Part shown: positions 52,990 through 61,316 of the stretch, piece by piece
How the letters are laid out: each line of letters opens with the position of its first letter
How positions within the stretch are numbered: position 1 is the stretch's first letter
NCBI GenBank assembly: GCA_963740835.1
Contig: CAVUFH010000007.1
Coordinates: forward strand, 868,001-932,000
Length of the DNA: 64,000 nucleotides
Origin: CAVUFH01 sp963740835
GTDB taxonomy: Bacteria > Actinomycetota > Acidimicrobiia > IMCC26256 > PALSA-610
Direction of reading: 5' to 3'
Notes under the pieces: generated by a model
Told to the model about the DNA's origin: nothing
Seen by the model: the letters and a program-made list of their open reading frames with translations, nothing else
Databases searched by the model: none
Program-made: the position numbers and the translations under genes

Positions 52990-53847
52990 TCAGGCGCGCG
53001 CGGTGACGAGCCAGATCGCGGCGGGCAACCGCACGCCGTCGACCTCGGCGAACGGCATGAGCGCGGTGCGCACCGCTTCGAGCGCGCGGCTCGCCGTCGC
53101 CGCGTCGACTTCCGCGAGCAGCGTCTGGCCGGTCGATGACGAGCGCACGAACTCGACCGCACCGTCGACCGAGCCGGGGCCGCCGAGCAGCAGCGAGGTC
53201 TCGTGGGGTGCGATGTCGACGCTGTGCCAGCCCGCGTCGCGCAACACCTGACGGGTGCGATCCGGGTCGGCGAGCGCCAGCGGTCCGGGCGCGTCGGCCG
53301 GGACGGCCGGTGGCGGCGGGACGTGCTGGAGCATCGCGGCTCGCGGGAGCCCGAACCAGGGGTTCGCGGTCATCGATTGCCAGCAGGCGAACGCGATCCG
53401 CCCGTCGGGTCGCAGCGCGCGCCGCATGTTCGTGAACGCGGCGACCGGATCCGAGAAGAACATGACGCCGAATCTGGAGATCACCACGTCGAACGCCGCA
53501 GGTTCGAACGGATGGACCTGCGCGTCGGCCTGCACGAACTCGACGTTGGCGAGCGCGGCGCGCGCGGCATCTGCGCCCGCCCGATCGAGCATCGGGGCCG
53601 ACAGGTCGGCACCGAGCACGGAACCCGGCGCGACGACGCGCGCGGCGGCGAGCGTCGTGGCGCCGCAACCACAGCCGATGTCGAGCACACGCTCGCCGGG
53701 CATCAGCTGGACTCCGTCGAAGAGGATCGGCGTGAACGGCGCGAGCATCGCGTCGTGCGCGGCCTGCCCCGCGACCCACGCCGCGACCGTTGCGCTGCTG
53801 TTCCAGCGTTCCGCTTCTCGAGGGTTGGCGTCGGTCACGACGACCAC
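52990..53847 (-). CDS. SAM-dependent class I methyltransferase
   Basis: A 285-residue protein. ERVLDIGCGCGATTLAAARV is the SAM-binding motif I, and VEFVQADAQVHPFEPAAFDVVISRFGVMFF follows. The substrate is unknown. GTG 53838 is an alternative start. It is 13 bases after the amidohydrolase gene. Confidence 0.9.
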   Translation of the reverse strand: MVVVTDANPREAERWNSSATVAAWVAGQAAHDAMLAPFTPILFDGVQLMPGERVLDIGCGCGATTLAAARVVAPGSVLGADLSAPMLDRAGADAARAALANVEFVQADAQVHPFEPAAFDVVISRFGVMFFSDPVAAFTNMRRALRPDGRIAFACWQSMTANPWFGLPRAAMLQHVPPPPAVPADAPGPLALADPDRTRQVLRDAGWHSVDIAPHETSLLLGGPGSVDGAVEFVRSSSTGQTLLAEVDAATASRALEAVRTALMPFAEVDGVRLPAAIWLVTARA

Positions 53848-53860
53848 TCGTCGCCGAGCA

Positions 53861-55027
53861 TCAAAGGCGGTAGAGCTTCGTGCCGTTGTCGCCGAGGATC
53901 TTGCGCTGCACCGCGGGGCTCAGTTCCCGCATGTTCTCGGCTGCGGTCTTCAGTGGCGCGGGAAAGAGGCATGTCGGGTGGGGAAAGTCGGTCTCGAACA
54001 TGATGTTGTCCTCGCCGACCGAGTCGATCAGCTGCGCGAGGTTGGTGCGTTCGAACCACGTGGTCGCGTAGATCTGCCGCTTGAAGTACTGCGAAGGCAG
54101 CAACGACATGCGCGCCTTGGCCTCGGGCGCGTTCTCCGACATCTCGTAGTCGAGCGCCTCGAGGATGAACGGGATCCATCCGGTGCCGCTCTCGACGGAC
54201 ACGATCTTCAGATCCGGGTACCGGTCGAGCATGCCGGAACAGATGATATTGACGACAACGCGCGCGTTGCCGATGAACAGCAACGTGCCGCCGATCGCGA
54301 GCTTCGTGTCATCGTCGTGCGACGGCCACGGATACGTGCCGAAGTAGTTCATCGTGGTGAGGCTCGCGCCGATGTGGAAGTGCACCGGCAACGCGAGTGA
54401 GCTGCACGCTTCCCAGAGCGGATCCCACGCGCGGTGCGCGAGGTCGGGGCCGCCAACATCCTGCGGATCCGAGGTGAGGTTCACACCACGCAGACCGAGG
54501 TTGGCCGCGCGTTCGGCTTCCCGCATGCACGCGTCGACGTCCCACGCGGGCAGGATCGCCATGGGCAAGAGCCGGTTTCCTGAATCGGACTGCAGTTCCG
54601 CATTGGCGTCGTTGAAGATCTCGATCGAGAGCGTTCGCAGTGCGTCGTCCTGCACCGCTTCGGCCAGTGCCTGGCCCCCGAGCCCGACGACACCCGGAAA
54701 GATGATCTGCGCGTAGATGCCGGTCTCGTCCATCAGTTCGAGCCGGGCGGTCGGGTCGTACGCAGCGGCGTGGACCTCGTCGATCCCCCACTCGTACAGC
54801 CCCTCGAACGAACGGCCCTTCACGCCGTGCTTGTCGACCACGCCGCCGGCGCCCGCGCGTCCGAGGACGACACCGTCGACGACCCAGGTCGCACTGCCGT
54901 CGACATCGGTGACGTGCGGGACGCGATCCTTCAACGACGCGGGCGCCCGCTTCGTCCACAGATCGTGGCGCTCGGTCAGGTGCGTGTCGGCGTCGATGAC
55001 GCGGACCGGATCGGATGCAACCGTCAA
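53861..55027 (-). CDS. Amidohydrolase-2 family protein
   Basis: A 388-residue metal-dependent hydrolase-fold protein. VIDADTHLTE at the N-terminus carries the first metal-ligand His. LPVHFHIGAS and the C-terminal FETDFPHPT carry further ligands, as in ACMSD-like decarboxylases and related enzymes. It starts at TTG 55027. Substrate unknown. Confidence 0.88.
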   Translation of the reverse strand: MTVASDPVRVIDADTHLTERHDLWTKRAPASLKDRVPHVTDVDGSATWVVDGVVLGRAGAGGVVDKHGVKGRSFEGLYEWGIDEVHAAAYDPTARLELMDETGIYAQIIFPGVVGLGGQALAEAVQDDALRTLSIEIFNDANAELQSDSGNRLLPMAILPAWDVDACMREAERAANLGLRGVNLTSDPQDVGGPDLAHRAWDPLWEACSSLALPVHFHIGASLTTMNYFGTYPWPSHDDDTKLAIGGTLLFIGNARVVVNIICSGMLDRYPDLKIVSVESGTGWIPFILEALDYEMSENAPEAKARMSLLPSQYFKRQIYATTWFERTNLAQLIDSVGEDNIMFETDFPHPTCLFPAPLKTAAENMRELSPAVQRKILGDNGTKLYRL

Positions 55028-55198
55028 GGCGTGCTCCCTGCCGCGTCCCGTTCGGGGAGTCGGGCACGATGCTGCGGACGGTAGTTCGGCCGGTGAACGC
55101 CGAGCAATGAACCCGGCGTCGAAGTCGACGTTCGCAGTGCGCAGCGTTCAAACTCCTGTGCGCCCCGCATCGCGCGGCAGCCTGTCCGAGGAGGATGC

Positions 55199-56056
55199 AT
55201 GGCGACGATCGACATCGACGGCACGACGATCGCGTACGAGCTCATCGGCGCCGACGGGCCGCCGTGGGTGCTGACACCCGGCGGACGCTTCAGCAAGGAC
55301 ACACCGGGCCTGCGCGAGCTGGGTCACGCGCTCGCCGCACGCGGACAACGCGCGCTCATCTGGGATCGCCCGAACACCGGCGCATCGAACGTGCGATTCA
55401 CCGGCGCGTCCGAGTCCGAGATGCAAGCCGATCTGCTCGCGGGCCTGCTCGTCGCGCTCGGGCTCGGGCCGGCCGTCATCGCGGGTGGCTCCGGCGGTTC
55501 CCGCGTCTCGCTGCTCACCGCGGCGCGGCATCCGGAAGTGGCGTCGAAGCTGGCCATGTGGTGGATCTCCGGAGGCGTGTACGGCTTGATGACCCTCGGT
55601 GTGCACTACTGCGGTGACTCGGTCCGCGCCGCGTGGACGGGCGGGATGGAAGCGGTCGTCGCGCTGCCGGAGTGGGCCGAGGTCCTCGAACGCAACTCTG
55701 CGAACCGCGAGATCTTCCTTGCGCTCGATCCCGCGGCGTTCATCGAAACGCTCGAGCGCTGGATGTTGGTGTATTGCCCCGACCCGAACACGACGGTGCC
55801 GGGGCTCACGGATGCCGCGTTGGCGTCGCTCGACATCCCGACGTTGATCTTCCGCAGTGGTCGCAGTGATCCCCATCACACTCGTGCCACGTCGGAGCGA
55901 CTGCACGCGCTCATTCCCGGCTCCGAGCTCGTCGAGCCGCCGTGGGGTGACGACGAGTGGAACCAGCGCGGCGCCGCCGCGAGCGCAGGCACCGGCGCCT
56001 TGTTCGAACGGTGGCCGTTGCTCGCGCCGCAGCTGCTGGAGTTCGCGGCGCGCTGA
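55199..56056 (+). CDS. Alpha/beta hydrolase
   Basis: A 285-residue protein starting at ATG 55199 with GAGGAGG upstream. IWDRPNTGASNVRF, then the nucleophile elbow IAGGSGGSRVSL with Ser in GGSGG, then an acid region (IPTLIFRSGRSDPHH). The catalytic His is uncertain and may be in this last motif. Substrate unknown. Confidence 0.87.
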   Translation: MATIDIDGTTIAYELIGADGPPWVLTPGGRFSKDTPGLRELGHALAARGQRALIWDRPNTGASNVRFTGASESEMQADLLAGLLVALGLGPAVIAGGSGGSRVSLLTAARHPEVASKLAMWWISGGVYGLMTLGVHYCGDSVRAAWTGGMEAVVALPEWAEVLERNSANREIFLALDPAAFIETLERWMLVYCPDPNTTVPGLTDAALASLDIPTLIFRSGRSDPHHTRATSERLHALIPGSELVEPPWGDDEWNQRGAAASAGTGALFERWPLLAPQLLEFAAR

Positions 56057-56062
56057 ACAGCC

Positions 56063-57067
56063 CTACGCGTGCTCGGGCACGTGTGCGAACCGTTCGGGCT
56101 CGGTGCCGTGCGTCGGGTCGTCCACCGGCCACGGCCAACCACCGAACCCGGTGCGGCGGTAGTCCGCGAACGCCTCCGCGATCTCGGCTTGGTCGTTCAT
56201 CACGAACGGGCCGTATTGCGCGACCGGTTCGCCGATCGGTCGCGCCTGGAGCAGCAGGCACTCAACTGGCTCGGCGCCCGCGACCAGCACGACCGGAACG
56301 TCGGGCTGCAACAACACACCCGTCGACGCGGGCACCTCATGGCTTGCAACCCGCAATGTCGCGCCTTCGAACGCATAGAGGGTGCGCACGGTATCGGCAC
56401 CGCGCGCCGCGGGCAGCTCCCAGCGCGCGCCTGCTTCCATGCGCATGTGCCAGATCGCGAGATCGGACTCCGGGCGCGACGCCCATGAGTTCGGCGGCGG
56501 CGGCGGTGCGGTCACACCCTCGAGCTCTCCTGCGATCACCGTGACTTCGGTGCGGCGACCGGCCGCGTCGACCGCGACATGACGCGGGATGTCCTTGTCC
56601 CAGAGCATCGTGAAGTACGGATCGACGCGCTTGTCGGCCGCGGGCAGGTTGAGCCAGATCTGGAACAGTTCGAGAGGGTTCGGGTGCTCGTTGTCGAGCA
56701 GCGGGAACATCTCGCAGTGCACGATGCCTCGGCCGGCCGTGAGCCACTGCACGTCACCATTGCCGAAGCGCGCGGTCGCACCCAGCGAGTCGGAGTGATC
56801 GATGAACCCTTGGCGCACGAGCGTGACGGTCTCGAAGCCGCGATGCGGGTGTTGCGGAAACCCCGGAACGGTCGCGCCGTGATACATACTCCAACCGTCG
56901 CCGCCCGAGAAGTCCTGGCCGATGTCGCGGCCCTCGAGCGGGGCATCCGGCCCGAGCTGGCCGTTGCCGCGCGGGTAGGCATCGTCGTGGTGCACACAGA
57001 ACAAGAACGGGTCGACGGTGGGCCAGCGTCCGCCCAACTCGACCGTCTGCAACACAGCATCCGTCAC
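56063..57067 (-). CDS. Pirin-family protein
   Basis: A 334-residue two-cupin protein. FPQHPHRGFETVTLVRQGFIDHSDSLG and VQWLTAGRGIVHCEMF are the pirin signature, with His and Glu as iron ligands. It could act as a quercetinase-like dioxygenase or regulator. It is convergent with the hydrolase. Confidence 0.92.
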   Translation of the reverse strand: MTDAVLQTVELGGRWPTVDPFLFCVHHDDAYPRGNGQLGPDAPLEGRDIGQDFSGGDGWSMYHGATVPGFPQHPHRGFETVTLVRQGFIDHSDSLGATARFGNGDVQWLTAGRGIVHCEMFPLLDNEHPNPLELFQIWLNLPAADKRVDPYFTMLWDKDIPRHVAVDAAGRRTEVTVIAGELEGVTAPPPPPNSWASRPESDLAIWHMRMEAGARWELPAARGADTVRTLYAFEGATLRVASHEVPASTGVLLQPDVPVVLVAGAEPVECLLLQARPIGEPVAQYGPFVMNDQAEIAEAFADYRRTGFGGWPWPVDDPTHGTEPERFAHVPEHA

Positions 57068-57112
57068 GCGAAAAACGGTATCCGCTCGCGCGGGCGTCTC
57101 GGTCCCCGACAG

Positions 57113-57784
57113 CTAGGGGACGATCCCGGAGTCCCGCACTGTGATGCTGAGACGCTTCCCTTCGAGGCCGAGTTGCGGCGGGGCGGTGCCGGGGAGCGTG
57201 CGCACGACACCGTGGTACGCGAGGCGTGTCGCGCCGCCGAATACGAACAGATCACCGCTTCGCAGCTCGATGTCGGTCCACGGGCGGGTGCGCGTCTCGT
57301 TGTTGCCGAAGCGGAAGATGCACGTGTCACCGAGACTTATCGTGACGACCGGCCGGCCCGCGGCGATCGATCCCGCCGATTCGGCACTGTCCTGGTGGAG
57401 GCCGAGCTTCGACGCAGGCGTATAGACGTTGATGATCGACGCGTCGAAGCGCACGTCCGCACGCGCGTAGCCCGCGACCTCTGCCGCGGTAACGGCTCGC
57501 GCCACCATGTCGGCGGGGAGCGGCTTCACGGGCGCGCCGTCGTGGTCGTCGCACGTGCGCGAGTACGCGTAGGGATACCAATGCCAGCCGAGGCACACGG
57601 ATCGGATCGACAACGGCGTTCCGTCCGGCATGTGCGGCGTGCGCAACCCCGCGGGATCGCGGCTCCAGTCCCGGCAACGCGCGACCAGGTCGGCCTGCGC
57701 GTCGAGGTCCAGCCAGTCGGGCACGTGGACCGCGCCGGGCCCGACCTCGCGGCGGGTGCGGGGGAAGAGCTCGTGCATCGCCAT
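57113..57784 (-). CDS. AlkB-like 2-oxoglutarate/iron dioxygenase
   Basis: About 223 residues, ATG 57784. The iron ligands are in LGLHQDSAE (HxD) and LAYHGVVR, and the 2-oxoglutarate Arg is in RLSITVRDS. FDASIINVYTPASKLGLHQD is typical of AlkB-type DNA/RNA demethylases. The reading frame extends upstream through the 22-bp repeats without a plausible start. Confidence 0.92.
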   Translation of the reverse strand: MAMHELFPRTRREVGPGAVHVPDWLDLDAQADLVARCRDWSRDPAGLRTPHMPDGTPLSIRSVCLGWHWYPYAYSRTCDDHDGAPVKPLPADMVARAVTAAEVAGYARADVRFDASIINVYTPASKLGLHQDSAESAGSIAAGRPVVTISLGDTCIFRFGNNETRTRPWTDIELRSGDLFVFGGATRLAYHGVVRTLPGTAPPQLGLEGKRLSITVRDSGIVP

Positions 57785-57812
57785 CGCTGTCCACCGGGAT
57801 ACCACCGCCCGG

Positions 57813-57936
57813 CCCGACCGATCCGGACAGCACGCCCGACCGATCCGGACAGCACGCCCGACCGATCCGGACAGCACGCCCGACCGATCCGGACAGCACG
57901 CCCAACCGATCCGGACAGCACGCCCGACCGGTCCGA
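57813..57936. repeat. 22-bp tandem repeat array, five full copies plus a partial one
   Basis: The unit is CCCGACCGATCCGGACAGCA followed by CG. Copies start at 57813, 57835, 57857, 57879 and 57901 (the last with one change), with a diverged partial copy at 57923. It lies between the divergent AlkB-like and YjbR-like genes and may contain their promoters. Confidence 0.95.
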
Positions 57937-57982
57937 GCACTGCGCTGGCCGAATCGGATCCCACGCGCCAGGCTGACGCGCG

Positions 57983-58339
57983 GTGAAGGCCGGAACGAAG
58001 ACCGTCGACCGATTGCTGAAGCTCTCGCTGTCGTATCCCGAGGCGTGGGAAGACCACCCGTGGGACGAAACGGTCGTGAAGGTGCGCAAGAAGATCTTCG
58101 TCTTCATCGGTATCTACGACGACAAGCTGTCGGTGACGGTGAAGCTGCCCGAGAGCCGCGACTTCGCGCTCAGCTACGAATGGACCGAACCGACCGGCTA
58201 CGGCCTCGGCCGTGCGGGCTGGGTGTCGGTGCGCATCCCGGTGCGAGACGACGCGCCGGTCGACCTGCTCGAGGAGTGGATCGACGAGAGCTACCGCGCG
58301 GTCGCGCCGAAGACGCTCGTGCGATTGCTCGACACCTGA
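57983..58339 (+). CDS. YjbR/MmcQ-family protein
   Basis: A 118-residue protein starting at GTG 57983. LLKLSLSYPEAWEDHPWDE, KVRKKIFVFIGIYDDKLSVTVKLP and VDLLEEWIDESYRAVAPKTLVRLL match YjbR/DUF419 proteins, which may bind DNA. It is the intact paralogue of the broken gene at 10501. Confidence 0.88.
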   Translation: MKAGTKTVDRLLKLSLSYPEAWEDHPWDETVVKVRKKIFVFIGIYDDKLSVTVKLPESRDFALSYEWTEPTGYGLGRAGWVSVRIPVRDDAPVDLLEEWIDESYRAVAPKTLVRLLDT

Positions 58340-58421
58340 GATGTTCCCGAGGTCGGCACACGCAGTGCTCCTGCGGTCGGCGGCCGATAGATTCTCCTGC
58401 CAATCGATTTCCGGGGGGAAC

Positions 58422-59696
58422 ATGCGGAATCTGCGGGTACTCGCGTTCGCGGTCGTGCTGCTCGTCGTCGCGAGCGGTTGCACATTGGTACGCAGTGCGA
58501 ACCGCTTCGCGGCCGCGCCCGGCACCGTGAGCGAACCGTTCTGGTGCTCGACGACACCCGGTAGCCCACTCGGCACGCATGATTGTCAGGTCGTCTCGGC
58601 CCAGCTCGATCTCGCGCTCATCTTCGCCCACGCGCACTTCAACGCGTCGAGCGCGACCGCGGACGGCGCCATCGGCTCGGCATACGTCGCCGGTGCGGGC
58701 GCGTCGTTCCGCTTCCGAGCACCGACGAGCGCGTTCGACCCCACGAGTCCGGACACGCTGCTCTACGACGGCCCGGATCCAGAGGCACAGGTCGCGGGAT
58801 TGGAATGGAACGTCGTGTCCGAAGCGGCGCCGGAAGGGTTCGTGGGCGACAACGACGTCTGGTCCCATCAGGACGGCGGCATCTGGCGATTGCGCGCGTG
58901 GTTGCTGCGGCCGTTCCAGAACGAGGTCGACGTCTTTGCCGAGACCCACCCGTGTCTCGGCAAGGTCGAAGCGACCTACGACGTCTCGGACGCGTGTTAC
59001 ACGTCGACCCATCCGAACCCGTTGCAGGTCCTGGTTTCGAACGATGACGGCTACGGCGCGGCGGGGATCGACGCCGTGGTGAACGCCTTGGTCGCGCTCC
59101 CGAACGTGCACGTGACCGTCGTTGCGCCGGCGACCAACCAGAGTGGCGCCGGCAGCAAGACGACGCCGGGCGGTGTCACTGCCGATGCGCGACAGACCGC
59201 GAGCGGCTATCCCGCGCAGGCGGTCAACGGCTTCCCCGCCGACTCGGTGCTCTACGCCCTCAACGCAATGCATGTGAATCCTGACCTGCTCGTTTCGGGG
59301 ATCAACGAGGGACAGAACATCGGCCCGTTCATCCCCCTCTCCGGCACCATCGGCGCGGCGCGGGTCGGTGGGCGCGACAGCATTGCCGCGGTCGCGGTGT
59401 CGCAGGGCTTCGGTTCGCCACCCGACTACCCGAGCGGCGTCGCCGCGCTCCTCGACTGGTTCGATCAGTTCCTGCTCGGCCGGGCCGGACCGGCGTTGTT
59501 CCAATCGGTGGTGAACATCAACGTTCCCACGTGCACGGCGGGCTCGATCCGCGAAACGGTGGAAGTCCCTGCCGCGACGGCACTCAACGGGCGTCCGATC
59601 AACCCCTCGAACTGCCTCTCGACCGCAACCGACCCCGTGGATGACGTCGACGGTTTCCTCAACGGTTTCGTGACCGTCTCGAGCATCGGTACCTGA
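58422..59696 (+). CDS. Lipoprotein with N-terminal novel domain and C-terminal SurE-like domain
   Basis: About 424 residues, ATG 58422 after GGGGGGAA. The lipobox is VVASGC. Residues about 70-200 share a domain with the product at 870-2057 (LLYDG, APEGF, NDVW, IWRLRAW). From about residue 203 the SurE pattern follows: VLVSNDDGYGAAGIDAVVNAL, VTVVAPATNQSGAGS, and LLVSGINEGQNIG. SurE is a metal-dependent nucleotide phosphatase; here it is exported and fused. Confidence 0.9.
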   Translation: MRNLRVLAFAVVLLVVASGCTLVRSANRFAAAPGTVSEPFWCSTTPGSPLGTHDCQVVSAQLDLALIFAHAHFNASSATADGAIGSAYVAGAGASFRFRAPTSAFDPTSPDTLLYDGPDPEAQVAGLEWNVVSEAAPEGFVGDNDVWSHQDGGIWRLRAWLLRPFQNEVDVFAETHPCLGKVEATYDVSDACYTSTHPNPLQVLVSNDDGYGAAGIDAVVNALVALPNVHVTVVAPATNQSGAGSKTTPGGVTADARQTASGYPAQAVNGFPADSVLYALNAMHVNPDLLVSGINEGQNIGPFIPLSGTIGAARVGGRDSIAAVAVSQGFGSPPDYPSGVAALLDWFDQFLLGRAGPALFQSVVNINVPTCTAGSIRETVEVPAATALNGRPINPSNCLSTATDPVDDVDGFLNGFVTVSSIGT

Positions 59697-59727
59697 GTCA
59701 CTCACCGGCAACCACGCGCGATGGTCG

Positions 59728-60081
59728 TCAGCCGCGGATCGGCGCCGGCGGCTCCGAAGTGATGACCGCCCGATCGAATGCGTCCGTGGCTCGCCGCAAG
59801 AGCTGCGCGACCGCGCGGTCCGGTACGCCCGCGATCTCGAGGTCGTCGGCCGCGAGGAGGTGGCTGCTCAGGGTCGCCCGCCCTCGTTCGGCGGCGCGCC
59901 TGACTTCGCGGGGCACGTCGTCGCGCGCGATGTATGGGTGCAGTCGCACCACTGCTGTCTCGAGGTGCACACGCGCGGGATGGATCCCGGCGACGCCGAG
60001 GAGTTCGAGTTGGCGTCGGGCGCGAGCGACATCCGACCCGGCCCGATCGAGGAGGCTGACTTCGGCAACGGCGCGCACCAT
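59728..60081 (-). CDS. Small helical protein of unknown function
   Basis: About 117 residues, ATG 60081, four bases after the PhoU-like stop, so it is likely cotranscribed with it. It is charged and helical (LLDRAGSDVARARRQLELLG, AEVSLLD). No family is recognised. Confidence 0.6.
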   Translation of the reverse strand: MVRAVAEVSLLDRAGSDVARARRQLELLGVAGIHPARVHLETAVVRLHPYIARDDVPREVRRAAERGRATLSSHLLAADDLEIAGVPDRAVAQLLRRATDAFDRAVITSEPPAPIRG

Positions 60082-60085
60082 TGAG

Positions 60086-60724
60086 TCACGCACCGATTGC
60101 CTGCCCCGCATCGTCGTGCCCGCGCATTCGGCGCGCGACGTTCACCGCGTGGTCGCCGAGGCGCTCGTAGAACCGCGCGACGAGCCCCATCTCGATGGCG
60201 GCCGCGACGGAGATGTCGCTCGCGGCGAGCTCCGCGGTGAGCGAGACGTGCAGGTCGTCGAGCGCGTCATCGCGCCGGCGCAGCTGCGCCGCCGCCGACC
60301 GATCACCACGTGCGTACGCCTCGGCCGCGAGGAGCCACATCGCCGCCGCGATCTGTCCCATCTCGGCGACGAGGCTCCGGCATCGCGGTGTCAGCTCGGC
60401 TGCCATCCCGCGGGGGGTGCGCAGCGCGATGTGCTCGACGAGGTCACCGGTGCGCTCGAGCTCGGGAACGATGCGCAAGACCGCGATCAGCGATCGAGCC
60501 TCGTGCGGCCCGACCGCGTCGCCGCTCGTCAGCCGCCGTTCGACGCAGGATTCGATCCGATGCTGCAACGCGTTCACGAGGAGGTCGTCGGCCACGAGCT
60601 GGCGCGCGGCCGCGTCGTCGCCTTCGACGAAGGCCGCGGTCGCGCGGGCGATCCCGTCGGCGACGAGCGCGAACATCCGCAGCACTTCGTCGTCGATCTC
60701 GCTGGAAGTGAGGGTGGTGGACAC
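60086..60724 (-). CDS. PhoU-like phosphate signalling protein
   Basis: A 212-residue all-helical protein starting at GTG 60724. DDEVLRMFALVADGIARATAAFVEGD and IPELERTGDLVEHIALR and ARFYERLGDHAVNVARRM (the ExxxD repeats) are typical of PhoU. It modulates phosphate uptake signalling. No pst genes are nearby. Confidence 0.87.
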   Translation of the reverse strand: MSTTLTSSEIDDEVLRMFALVADGIARATAAFVEGDDAAARQLVADDLLVNALQHRIESCVERRLTSGDAVGPHEARSLIAVLRIVPELERTGDLVEHIALRTPRGMAAELTPRCRSLVAEMGQIAAAMWLLAAEAYARGDRSAAAQLRRRDDALDDLHVSLTAELAASDISVAAAIEMGLVARFYERLGDHAVNVARRMRGHDDAGQAIGA

Positions 60725-60880
60725 GGCCCGCAACGTACGACCGCGTCCCTGTGGATCACTAGAGGACAACGTTGTGGACAACGGCCGCGACGGCAAACCT
60801 TGGGTGAACGGCTGATTGCACGCAGCCCCGCAGTCCACAGCCGGCGCGAACTCGACTGCGACAACGGTGAACAAGTCCTG

Positions 60881-61231
60881 ATGGCCCCGTCCCAACGCTT
60901 CCTCGAGCCGCAGGACATGATCCACGGCGCACCGCTGTCGGGCTGGTCGGGTCGCTTCTTCCACTCCGCGAACATGACGTTCGCGCACTGGGACATCGCG
61001 GCCGGCGCGACGGACCTGCACGTGCACAGCCACCCGCAAGAAGAGGTGTGGAACGTCGTCGAGGGCGAGGTCGTCCTCGTGATCGACGGTGTCGCCCGCA
61101 CGCTCGGGTCGGGTGCCGCCGCAGTTGTCCCGCCGCACGTTCCGCACGCGGCGCGGGTCGTGGGGGCGTGTCGCACGATCGTCACCGACTTCCCGCTCCG
61201 GACCGAGCTCCCCGGCGTGGCCCGTTCCTGA
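60881..61231 (+). CDS. Small cupin-domain protein
   Basis: A 116-residue protein starting at ATG 60881. DLHVHSHPQEEVWNVVEGEVVLVIDG is cupin motif 1, with His-x-His and Glu ligands, and PPHVPHAARVVG is motif 2. It binds a metal; the reaction is unknown. Confidence 0.9.
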   Translation: MAPSQRFLEPQDMIHGAPLSGWSGRFFHSANMTFAHWDIAAGATDLHVHSHPQEEVWNVVEGEVVLVIDGVARTLGSGAAAVVPPHVPHAARVVGACRTIVTDFPLRTELPGVARS

Positions 61232-61316
61232 GCCATCCCCGCAGGTCGGGCGGATCGTCTGCCCGATGCACCAAGGAAACCGTCCATACCGCCTCTGAAC
61301 CTGCCGACGCACCTAT

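Noticed and set aside
57813..57936. CRISPR array or iteron origin
   Set aside because: Contiguous tandem units without spacers; no replication or partition genes nearby.
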